64,000 nt of DNA. Source: an uncultured Bacteroidia bacterium. GTDB taxonomy: Bacteria; Bacteroidota; Bacteroidia; Bacteroidales; UBA932. The notes beneath the pieces were generated by a model that had not been told where the DNA came from, made no database searches, and saw nothing but the letters and a program-made list of their open reading frames with translations. Positions 52,613 through 62,608 of this stretch are shown here, piece after piece. Location: NCBI GenBank assembly GCA_902781705.1, contig CACZKE010000007.1, positions 1 through 64,000 of the forward strand, read 5' to 3'. The translations under genes and the position numbers were made by a program. The stretch's first letter is position 1, and the number at the start of each line of letters is the position of its first letter.

Positions 52613-54211
52613 TCAACGGCTTCTCAGGGCATGCCCGGAGGTCTTGAGCGCCTCCGCGTCCAGCCGGCCGTCACAGAGGACTTCTTTTCCGTTGATGAAC
52701 ACCCGCCGGATGCCGAAAGCCCTTTCCTGGTCCGGTACGGCCGATGCCATTTCCGCTTCGTCGAAAACGGTAAGATCGGCATAATAACCCGGTTTCACAT
52801 AGCCCCGTTCGGGGATGGAGAAACGGTCGGCCACTCCTCCGGTCATCTTCCGGACCGTGCGCGGCATCGTATCGCCCCGTCCCAGGATGGAATCGCGGAT
52901 AAATTTGGGGAAACAGTCATAGATGGCGGGATTCTGCACGCCGTGTTCCTCCACCCAGGCATCGGTCATATACAGGACGTCGTCCCGTCTGGACTGCCAG
53001 GCGATGATGTCCGGGGTACTGTACGGTCCCATGTTCACCCGGCCCTTGAAACCGGACATCTCACAAAGATCCAGGTAAGTGTCGATGCAGGATTTCCCGC
53101 TTTCCTTCGCAATCTGGTAAACGGTCTTTCCTTCATATTTCTCATTCCCTTCCCCGACATAGGCGATGACGATGTCTTTCCAGCCGAAACCCAGCAACTG
53201 GATGGACGCCCAGGCCAGGACGGCGAAACGCCACTTGTTCCAGGGCTTGCGCTTATCCGCCGGAGAAAGGGCCTGGTACCAGGCGGGAAGAATGACCGTA
53301 ATCACGGAGACGCCCAGCAGCTCGTTATAGATATCGAACTGTGCATCAATTCCTTCCGACTTCATTTCATCCAGAATCCGGTGTACCTCGTCCCGGTATT
53401 TGAAAGTATTGCGTCCCACGAAGATGGCATGGGAATACTGCAGTTTCATGTGTGTACCCCTGGACATCTCCCGGAGTTCGTCCAACGCCCGGAGGATATG
53501 CGCCCTCCCGAGGAGCGGATAGTCCATGGAGACGGCGGATTCCGCGCGCGGATGAATGGTCAGCGGGCGGTCATACTTCTCCGCAAGAAGCGCAACGTCA
53601 CGGGTTTCCGCAACACTGGAGAAGCGTCCGGGCTCATACATCATGCCGAGCGACAGGCCGCAGGCCCCTTCCTGAAGCCCCTTTTCCATCAGGGCGAGCA
53701 TCCGTTCCCGCTCCCGGGTCGACAATTCACGATGCTCCCACCCGGCAACGCTCGTCCGGGCCGTACAATGTCCGACGATAACGGCCATGTTGCAGGGATT
53801 CTTCCGGTCGATCGCCTCAAAGAAATCCTTCACCGAAGGGTAAACGCCCGTCGTGTCCCCGCGGTATCCGAAAAGGCCGCCCCCCACTTTGTCCACATAG
53901 GGGCTGTCCGGATCGAACCCGACGGCCGACAGGCCGCAGTTACCGGTAATGAAGGACGTGATTCCCTGACGGATAAAAGGTTCCAGGTATTTCAACGGTT
54001 CCTTCTTGATGGCGAACCAGTCGTTGTGGGAGTGGGCGTCGAAAAAACCGGAAGAAACACTCAGGCCCGACAGATCGATCACCTTGCCGGCTTCTTCCCG
54101 AAGGTCGGCCCCGACAGCGACGATCCGTTCGTCCTCTACCAGGATATCACCGATGAAAGCATCCGCTCCGGTACCGTCATAAATCCTGGCGTTTTTCAGA
54201 AGAATTCTCAT
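52613..54211 (-). CDS. N-acyl-D-amino-acid deacylase family amidohydrolase
   Basis: The 532-residue protein has the D-aminoacylase layout: small beta domain (LLKNARIYDGTGADAFIGDILVEDERIVAVG), metal-binding GFFDAHSHNDW, the NCG-type motif TSFITGNCGLS, and C-terminal YADLTVFDEAEM with RRVFINGKEVL. These enzymes remove acyl groups from D-amino acids, often cell-wall derived. No signal peptide is seen. It diverges from dtd, which also handles D-amino acid products. The 195-nt gap between them has no other gene. Confidence 0.9.
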   Translation of the reverse strand: MRILLKNARIYDGTGADAFIGDILVEDERIVAVGADLREEAGKVIDLSGLSVSSGFFDAHSHNDWFAIKKEPLKYLEPFIRQGITSFITGNCGLSAVGFDPDSPYVDKVGGGLFGYRGDTTGVYPSVKDFFEAIDRKNPCNMAVIVGHCTARTSVAGWEHRELSTRERERMLALMEKGLQEGACGLSLGMMYEPGRFSSVAETRDVALLAEKYDRPLTIHPRAESAVSMDYPLLGRAHILRALDELREMSRGTHMKLQYSHAIFVGRNTFKYRDEVHRILDEMKSEGIDAQFDIYNELLGVSVITVILPAWYQALSPADKRKPWNKWRFAVLAWASIQLLGFGWKDIVIAYVGEGNEKYEGKTVYQIAKESGKSCIDTYLDLCEMSGFKGRVNMGPYSTPDIIAWQSRRDDVLYMTDAWVEEHGVQNPAIYDCFPKFIRDSILGRGDTMPRTVRKMTGGVADRFSIPERGYVKPGYYADLTVFDEAEMASAVPDQERAFGIRRVFINGKEVLCDGRLDAEALKTSGHALRSR

Positions 54212-54378
54212 AAAAAAGAAAGGTTTGTTCCGCGAAAATACTCAATTTTTTTCTGCCGAAGGGCATTCGTAACCCTGCTTATTTGCCAAAACCGAGGTTG
54301 GGAATCACCCTAGGTGCATGCGAACCTTAGAAATAGGCAATTATCAAGGTCGGGGAGACTGGACTATCGTTATTTCCG

Positions 54379-54386
54379 TATATTTG
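54379..54386 (+). promoter_or_regulatory. -7 promoter box (TATATTTG) for dtd
   Basis: Perfect TAnnTTTG on the plus strand, 20 nt upstream of the dtd ATG. Confidence 0.6.
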
Positions 54387-54406
54387 TACCAGCAAACAAA
54401 CCGAAC

Positions 54407-54856
54407 ATGAAAACCGTCATCCAAAGAGTCACCTCCGCTTCCGTCACGATCCACGGGACGCTCCGGTCCGAGATCGGACCGGGGTTCCTCATCCTGCTGG
54501 GCATCGGCCACGAGGACGGCCAGGAGGATATCGACTACCTGGTCAAGAAAATCGCCGGACTCCGGGTGTTTGACGACGAAGACGGGGTGATGAACCGCAG
54601 CATCCTCGAAGCCAGCGGGGATATCCTGGTAGTCAGCCAGTTCACGCTGATGGCCTCCACCAAGAAGGGCAACCGGCCCTCCTACGTCCATGCCGCCCCG
54701 CACGAAATCGCCATCTCCCTGTACGAAAAGTTCTGCCGGGACCTTTCCGAGGCCATCGGCAAACCCGTGGAAACGGGTGAATTCGGGGCGGACATGCAGG
54801 TCGCGCTCGTCAACGACGGACCGGTGACAATTTGCATGGACAGCAAGAACAGGTAG
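54407..54856 (+). CDS. dtd: D-aminoacyl-tRNA deacylase
   Basis: The 149-residue protein starts MKTVIQRVTSASVTI and has the signature GFLILLGIGHEDG, VSQFTLMASTKKGNRPSY and the cross-subunit GxP-type NDGPVTI near the end. It hydrolyses D-aminoacyl- and misacylated Gly-tRNA, protecting translation. It is convergent with the DUF3109 gene, 3 nt apart, without a terminator. Confidence 0.96.
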   Translation: MKTVIQRVTSASVTIHGTLRSEIGPGFLILLGIGHEDGQEDIDYLVKKIAGLRVFDDEDGVMNRSILEASGDILVVSQFTLMASTKKGNRPSYVHAAPHEIAISLYEKFCRDLSEAIGKPVETGEFGADMQVALVNDGPVTICMDSKNR

Positions 54857-54859
54857 GGG

Positions 54860-55465
54860 CTATTCCTCGGCAATTACCTGCTTCGCCGCAACGCAGAGGG
54901 CCTCGTAGAAATTGGCCCCATAGGCCGCGATGAGCGGTTCGCGGAGGAACTCATAGGCCCGGATCCCCTCCCGGCGTCCTTTGTCGAAGGCGCACTGGCA
55001 GATGTCCCAGCGGTGCAGGTTCAGGCCGATGGTGCCGTTCCTGAGCTGGACGGCCCGGACAGGATAGAGTTGGCAGGAGATGGGCTTCCGGAAGGAAGAC
55101 TTTCCCTCGAAGAAACGACGTTCGATGGAGCAAAGACAGTTCCCGTTCTCGAACAGGCAGAAAGCGCACTCCTCGCTTCCGGGAACGAGCGGAGTCACGA
55201 GATCCCCGTCCCGGTCGATTTCAAAGAATCCCTTTTCCTCCACGGCCTTCCGCCCTTCCTCCCGCATCAACGGGGAGAAGACGTCATAGCATGCCTCGAT
55301 GGGCTCCAGTTCCTCTTCCAGAAGCGGGGCGCCGCTGTCCCCCACGATGCAGCATTTTCCCCGGCACACGGGATAGTCGCAGGCAAAGTATTCCAGGATG
55401 ACGTCCTCGGAGACCAGGATGTCCCCGATCTGGACGATGGTGCCGAATCTTTTCTTGTGTCCCAT
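54860..55465 (-). CDS. DUF3109 family cysteine-rich protein
   Basis: The 201-residue protein has CDYPVCRGKCCIVGDSGAP, ECAFCLFENGNCLCSIERRFFEGKSSFRKPISCQLYP and RWDICQCAFDKGR, the conserved cysteine pattern of DUF3109, related to YkgJ-type Fe or Zn cluster proteins. Function is unknown. It shares one nucleotide with the M16-like gene upstream, so the two are coupled. Confidence 0.88.
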   Translation of the reverse strand: MGHKKRFGTIVQIGDILVSEDVILEYFACDYPVCRGKCCIVGDSGAPLLEEELEPIEACYDVFSPLMREEGRKAVEEKGFFEIDRDGDLVTPLVPGSEECAFCLFENGNCLCSIERRFFEGKSSFRKPISCQLYPVRAVQLRNGTIGLNLHRWDICQCAFDKGRREGIRAYEFLREPLIAAYGANFYEALCVAAKQVIAEE

Positions 55466-57945
55466 TATTCCACGACGTATTCAGCGGTCCTTCCCGAAGC
55501 GAGCGCGGAAAGCATCTCCTTCAGGGAAGCCGGCGTTATCCCGTTCACGCTCTCCTTGTAATGGGAAACCATATCCTTGCCGATGCCGTAGCGGGCCACG
55601 ACCGCACTGACGACCGTCTCCGGTGCCGTCAACTCCCGGTTCATGTCCGAGAGGACCATGGCCTTGTAGGCGTTGACGTCCTTCTGGGATACCGTGGCGG
55701 CCGCGGCCTTGCGGATGCCTTCGCGGATGGCGGGAAGGGCGGCCGAGGCCTTCTTCCCTTCGCAGGACACAACCATCCACAACCGCTCCTGCGGATAGGA
55801 GTGGAACCCGGTGGTCACTTCCGTGGAAAGGCCGGTACCCTGAAGGGCGGCGACGACATGGCGACGGAGGACATCGGCCCCGACCTCGGCCATGACGTAG
55901 TTGACACCGGACAGCGGGAATTCCGCATCCAACCGGACATAGGCGCCTTTCTCACCTTCACTTCCCTTCTGCGTGCCACCGGAGACCGGCGTATAGCGGA
56001 CTGCCTTCCGCGACTCGGCTCCCCGCTGCGTGCGGAAACCGCCGATATATTTCAGCAGGTCCTTCCGGACAGTGGCCTCATCGACATCCCCCACGATGAC
56101 GAGCATCCCGTCATTCACACGGGAGAAACGCGATTCCCAGAACTGCGCCGCCTTGGCCTGCGTGGCCTGTCCCAGGGCCGAGGGGTATTTCCGCGACGTA
56201 TAACTGAATCCCGGATACATCATCTTGTACAGCCGGTCCTCCACGGATTCCCGGGCCCATGCGGCGTTGCGCAGATAGATCTCAAACTCACCCCGGTTCA
56301 CGGTACGGTTGTTTGCGAGAGCGAGGAGCGCTTTCAGCAGGGACGGCAGTTTCGATGAAGGGGCGCTGCCGTGGATGGACGTGAAGGTCAGGGAAACCTG
56401 CGTCTGCATGTCGATGCCATTGACAGCCAGGTGGTCCCGGAAATCGGGTGCGGACATTCCGGCGGCGTCATACAGGGAGAGCATGTCGCCGAAATAGCCG
56501 CCTTCTCCTTCCTCCAGGCCGGTGACCCCCGAAAGGCCGCCGCCCAGCAGGAGCGCGTAATTGAACATCCGGGAGCCGGGGACCTGCTTATAGACGACGC
56601 GTATACCGTTGGAGAATGTCCACAGGGAGCCCCCGGAGATGGGTTCCGGCTTCGTTTCCTTGATTTTCACCTTCGGGCAGGAGACATCCAGGGAGGAAGT
56701 GTCGCGCTGCCAGGAATAGTCCTTGGAGTCCCGGAACGTGGAACCGTACAGGTAAGCCAGGTTATACTGGAACAGGGCGTTGTCCTCGTCCAGGGAGTCC
56801 AGTTGCGCCCGATATTCGAGCGTCAGGTTCGAGAGTTGGCTCAACAGGGAGGTCGAGAACTGGTTGAACAGGCGCGTCTCCGTGCTGTCCGCCACGTTCT
56901 TGCGGGCGAAAAGCCGCGTTTCTTCGCTGTAAGGAGCCAGATTCGCCCCGTACAGGAAATGGGATACGCAACGATCCACATACTTCCGGTTGGAAAGCGC
57001 GGCTCCGCCCCGGAGCAGCATCCCGGCCATCATCGCCTGTTTCGCCTGGACGAACTCATTGACGGGAATGCCGAATTCATCCAGGCCTGCGAGCGTCTGG
57101 GAGACCGTCTTCATCGCCGGCTCCAGATGCTCCCGGTCCGTCAGGACCTCCACGGCATACTCCTCGTCTCCCCCGGTTTCCGAACTGTTCAGATACTGGA
57201 AATCCACTTTCCCATACGGGATGCCTGCATCCCGGAGATTCCTTTCGATCCGCCGCAGGGCCACGGTGCGGAACTCCCGGCTCAGGATACCCATCACGAG
57301 GGCCTGCGCCGTGTTCATCTGCTCCTGTGCCGTCCGCGGGGAAGCGTAGGCGATCCGGACCACGCCCTTGTCCCCCGACTGCGTCGGTTTCCAGACCACG
57401 GAAGGCATCACCGAGGGTTCCCAGACATAATCCGGTCCATGGCTGTTCTCCACGAAATGCTGCGGGACCATCATCGAGAAGATGTCCATCTTCTTCTTGA
57501 ACTCCGCCGGGTCGATGTCACCGCTCACGATGACGGCCTCGTCGGCCTGCGAAAGGGCTACCTGGGCGAAAGTCACCAAGAGGGTGGAATCCAGAACGTT
57601 GGCATCATAGACGGGAACACGGTCCAGATGCAGGACCGTATTGCCGTCACGGTCCAGGAACCAGCCGCCCGGGCGGGGGCCGATGCCGCTCCGCCGCAGG
57701 AAACGGGTGTCCAGGCCGTCGGCAGCCCCGGCATCCGGGGCCTCTCCCCGACGCACGAGGGCGAAATCGGCAAACCCCTTGACGGCGTCATTCTTGACCA
57801 TATAATAGGACACTCCGCAGCGGAGCGTCCCCCGCTGGATCTTGTTATCCGCAGGCAGGGAAGGAAGAGTCTGCGCGGCTGGCACAATTCTTGAAAAAAT
57901 CAGGAAGGCCAGACAGGCTACGATATGAAAATGTCGGGTGGACAT
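55465..57945 (-). CDS. Secreted M16 (insulinase)-like protein lacking the zinc motif
   Basis: The 826-residue protein has a signal peptide (VACLAFLIFSRIVPAAQ) and tandem M16-type domains: TLRCGVSYYMVKNDAVKGFADFALVRRG, VSGDIDPAEFKKKM and, in the second half, WTFSNGIRVVYKQVPGSRMFNYALLLGGGLSGVTGLEEGEGGYFGDML. At the place where active M16 proteases have HxxEH, neither half has it (the second reads GLEEGEGG). It is therefore probably a non-catalytic subunit or chaperone-like protein. It is translationally coupled to DUF3109. Confidence 0.85.
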   Translation of the reverse strand: MSTRHFHIVACLAFLIFSRIVPAAQTLPSLPADNKIQRGTLRCGVSYYMVKNDAVKGFADFALVRRGEAPDAGAADGLDTRFLRRSGIGPRPGGWFLDRDGNTVLHLDRVPVYDANVLDSTLLVTFAQVALSQADEAVIVSGDIDPAEFKKKMDIFSMMVPQHFVENSHGPDYVWEPSVMPSVVWKPTQSGDKGVVRIAYASPRTAQEQMNTAQALVMGILSREFRTVALRRIERNLRDAGIPYGKVDFQYLNSSETGGDEEYAVEVLTDREHLEPAMKTVSQTLAGLDEFGIPVNEFVQAKQAMMAGMLLRGGAALSNRKYVDRCVSHFLYGANLAPYSEETRLFARKNVADSTETRLFNQFSTSLLSQLSNLTLEYRAQLDSLDEDNALFQYNLAYLYGSTFRDSKDYSWQRDTSSLDVSCPKVKIKETKPEPISGGSLWTFSNGIRVVYKQVPGSRMFNYALLLGGGLSGVTGLEEGEGGYFGDMLSLYDAAGMSAPDFRDHLAVNGIDMQTQVSLTFTSIHGSAPSSKLPSLLKALLALANNRTVNRGEFEIYLRNAAWARESVEDRLYKMMYPGFSYTSRKYPSALGQATQAKAAQFWESRFSRVNDGMLVIVGDVDEATVRKDLLKYIGGFRTQRGAESRKAVRYTPVSGGTQKGSEGEKGAYVRLDAEFPLSGVNYVMAEVGADVLRRHVVAALQGTGLSTEVTTGFHSYPQERLWMVVSCEGKKASAALPAIREGIRKAAAATVSQKDVNAYKAMVLSDMNRELTAPETVVSAVVARYGIGKDMVSHYKESVNGITPASLKEMLSALASGRTAEYVVE

Positions 57946-57966
57946 GGATTAAACGCATTTAGAGTA

Positions 57967-57974
57967 CAAAATTA
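57967..57974 (-). promoter_or_regulatory. -7 promoter box (TAATTTTG) for the M16-like gene
   Basis: Perfect TAnnTTTG on the minus strand, 21 nt upstream of the start at 57945. Confidence 0.6.
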
Positions 57975-57988
57975 ACATAAATAATTGC

Positions 57989-57996
57989 TATTTTTG
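57989..57996 (+). promoter_or_regulatory. -7 promoter box (TATTTTTG) for the TPR protein gene
   Basis: Perfect TAnnTTTG on the plus strand, 56 nt upstream of the ATG at 58053; the leader is AT-rich. Confidence 0.65.
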
Positions 57997-58052
57997 CAAA
58001 ATACGTGCAAGCACAGACGGAAACGAATTAACAACAAATAAACCGTAACGAA

Positions 58053-58988
58053 ATGAAAAGATTATTTGTCGCGCTCGCGGCGTTCGCACTCGCCGCTGGA
58101 ATCGCCTCCGCACAGGACTTCAACGCCGCTGTGGAAACCTTCAACATGGGAGCCCAGACCCTTGAGACCAACAAGGCCGAGGCCCTGACCCAGTTCAAGA
58201 ACGCCCTCGCCCAGTTCCAGGCCTGCGAGGAAGCCGAAGCCGCCGAAATGATCGCCAAGTGCAAGGAAGCGATCCCCCAGACCATCCTTTCCATCGCGAA
58301 GGAGCAGATTAACGAAGCCCAGTATGACGAGGCCGTCGCCACCCTCAAGGAGGCTGCCGCCGTCGCCACCGAATACGGTATCGAGGATGTCATTGCCGAT
58401 ACCAAGGAACTTATTCCCAACGCTTACACCCGCAAAGGTGCTGCCCTGCTGAAAGACAAGGACTTCGCCGGTGCCGCCGCCGCTTTCAAGGAGGTCGTCG
58501 CCCTCGATCCCGCCGATGGCCAGAGCCAGCTCCTCTACGGACAGGCCCTGATGCAGGCCGGTGACAACGACGCCGCCGTCGCCGCCCTCGAGGCCGCTGC
58601 CGCCAATGGCAAGGAAGACCAGGCCAACAAGCTTCTCTCCAACCTCTTCCTCAAGGAAGGCATGGCCCTGGTGAAGGCCGGCAAGAGCGCCGACGCCATC
58701 GAGGCCCTCGAGAAGTCCAACGGCTACGTGGAGAGCGCCAACGCCTACAAGCTCATCGCCAGCGCCAACACCAAGCTCGGCAAGAGCGCCAAGGCCATCG
58801 AGGCTTACAAGAAGTATCTGGAGATCAGCCCGAACGCCAAGGATGCCGCCGACGTGATGTTCACCATCGCCGCCACCGCCCAGAAGGCCGGTGACAAGGC
58901 TACCGCCATCGAGTACTACAAGAAGCTCTCCGGCAACGCCAAGTACGCCGCCCAGGCCAGCCAGCAGCTCGGCGCCCTGCAGAAGTAA
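58053..58988 (+). CDS. Secreted tetratricopeptide-repeat protein
   Basis: The 311-residue protein has a signal peptide (MKRLFVALAAFALAAGIASAQ) and an almost all-helical mature part with about six TPR-like units (for example KGAALLKDKDFAGAAAAFKEVVALDPAD, LIASANTKLGKSAKAIEAYKKYLEISPNAKDA). It is very rich in Ala and Lys. Codon use is strongly biased to C-ending codons (GCC, AAG, GAG), which suggests high expression. It has its own promoter and terminator. A periplasmic scaffold role is likely; partners are unknown. Confidence 0.85.
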   Translation: MKRLFVALAAFALAAGIASAQDFNAAVETFNMGAQTLETNKAEALTQFKNALAQFQACEEAEAAEMIAKCKEAIPQTILSIAKEQINEAQYDEAVATLKEAAAVATEYGIEDVIADTKELIPNAYTRKGAALLKDKDFAGAAAAFKEVVALDPADGQSQLLYGQALMQAGDNDAAVAALEAAAANGKEDQANKLLSNLFLKEGMALVKAGKSADAIEALEKSNGYVESANAYKLIASANTKLGKSAKAIEAYKKYLEISPNAKDAADVMFTIAATAQKAGDKATAIEYYKKLSGNAKYAAQASQQLGALQK

Positions 58989-59026
58989 GCGCATCACCAA
59001 TTCGGCTGAAAATCAGCCGGTTACAT

Positions 59027-59061
59027 AAAACTCCCTGGTACGTTTGCACCAGGGAGTTTTT
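59027..59061 (+). terminator. Intrinsic terminator of the TPR protein gene
   Basis: Stem ACTCCCTGGT/ACCAGGGAGT with an 8-nt loop and A/T tracts on both sides. A second small hairpin (CGGCTGA...TCAGCCG, 59003-59019) precedes it. The A/T symmetry means it may also serve the convergent serine hydrolase gene. Confidence 0.85.
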
Positions 59062-59098
59062 CGTATCAGGCTGACGGTGAGCGCTTTGGGCGCAACGC

Positions 59099-60376
59099 TC
59101 ATTCCAGGCCAAACAGGCCGTAGGCGGCTTTCAGGTACTGGTCGTAGCACTCGGAGGGCTTGCCCCACATGCTGATGTAATAGAGGATGACGAGGTCATT
59201 GACCGGGTCGATGATGTATTCCGTCCCGGCGGCGCCGCCCCAGCGGAACACGTCGTCGGACATGGCGGGAACGTTTTTGCGGGAAGGCGTACCGTGGAAG
59301 AGCTCGAAACCGAGGCCGAACTGGAAGCCGGGACCGCCGGCGTTCACTTCCGGAAGACGGTTCTGCCGCATCATCAGGATGGTCTCCGGCTTCAGGATCC
59401 GGTGACCGTTGAATTCACCCCCGTTCAGGAGCATCTGGCAGAACTTCGCATAGTCCCGGATGGGCCCGTACAGGCCCAGGGTGCCGCCGGCATAGGTCTT
59501 GGGACCCTGGAAGACCCGGTCCACGCCGGACATCGGCGAGGTGACGAAACGACCGTCCTGCCCCTTGCTGTAGGTTGTCACGAAACGGGGCTTCAGGGAC
59601 TCGTCGTCGAAGAAATAACCCGTGCTGTTCATCCCCAGCGGGGTGAAGATGGTCTCCTGCAGGTACTCCGGCAGCGGTTTTCCGCTGATGATTTCAATCA
59701 GGTAGGCGATAACCTCCATGTCATAGTAATAGTTCCAGTCGGAACCCGGCTGGAAGCCCAGCGGGAAACGGAGGTTGAATTCCACATTCTCCTTGACGGT
59801 CGTGCGGGGAGCCATCACGCTCTCCCCTGCTGCGGCCAGGGAACGCAGGTATTTGTTGGTAACCGGGGCCAGGTAGCCGGAGGAGTGGCTCAGCAGATGC
59901 GCCACTTTCACGGGCTGCTCGGCCGGAACGGTCTTGAAACCGCCCTCGCCGTCTTCCACCAGGACTTCGTCCGGAAAGTTCGGAATCCACTTGGACACAG
60001 GATCCTCCACATCCAGCAGACCCTTTTCATACAGGGTCATGAGCGCTGTCGCCACGACCGCCTTGGTCTGCGAAAAGAGGATATAGATATCGTCCGTCTC
60101 AGCCGGAATCCCCTGTTCCAGGTTTTTCTTGCCGAAGGATTTCTCATAGACGACGTCCCCGCCCTTGGCGACGAAAGCTGTCACGCAAGGGACTTTTTCC
60201 GCATCGACAAAACCCTGCAGGACACTGTCCAGGGCGGCGACACGCTCCGGCGTGACACCCAGGGCTTTCATGTCCGGATGGTCGTTGAACTGCTGGGGCA
60301 TCTTGTCCCCGCCACCGCACGAAGCGGCTACAAAGGCGGCCGCCACGAGGGCCGCCATCGTCATGCATTTTTTCAT
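59099..60376 (-). CDS. Beta-lactamase-family serine hydrolase, lipoprotein
   Basis: The 425-residue protein has a lipoprotein signal (VAAAFVAASCGGG) and a class C beta-lactamase/penicillin-binding fold with the nucleophile motif SQTK (in ILFSQTKAVVATAL), PLLLPLG-type FTPLGMNSTGY, and the third box in YAGGTLGLYG-type region. The second box reads YYD rather than YxN. Proteins of this type act as esterases or D-aminopeptidases rather than antibiotic lactamases. Start chosen at MKKCMTM since the upstream start is a TTG. First of four hydrolases on this strand from the terminator side. Confidence 0.88.
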   Translation of the reverse strand: MKKCMTMAALVAAAFVAASCGGGDKMPQQFNDHPDMKALGVTPERVAALDSVLQGFVDAEKVPCVTAFVAKGGDVVYEKSFGKKNLEQGIPAETDDIYILFSQTKAVVATALMTLYEKGLLDVEDPVSKWIPNFPDEVLVEDGEGGFKTVPAEQPVKVAHLLSHSSGYLAPVTNKYLRSLAAAGESVMAPRTTVKENVEFNLRFPLGFQPGSDWNYYYDMEVIAYLIEIISGKPLPEYLQETIFTPLGMNSTGYFFDDESLKPRFVTTYSKGQDGRFVTSPMSGVDRVFQGPKTYAGGTLGLYGPIRDYAKFCQMLLNGGEFNGHRILKPETILMMRQNRLPEVNAGGPGFQFGLGFELFHGTPSRKNVPAMSDDVFRWGGAAGTEYIIDPVNDLVILYYISMWGKPSECYDQYLKAAYGLFGLE

Positions 60377-60418
60377 GGATCGCAAATTAAAATCAATTCG
60401 GAGGAATCGGTGAAGCCG

Positions 60419-62570
<2,152 letters not shown>

Positions 62571-62608
62571 CGTCAGATAGTGTTTTGTGGTTATGAATCA
62601 AATGAACA

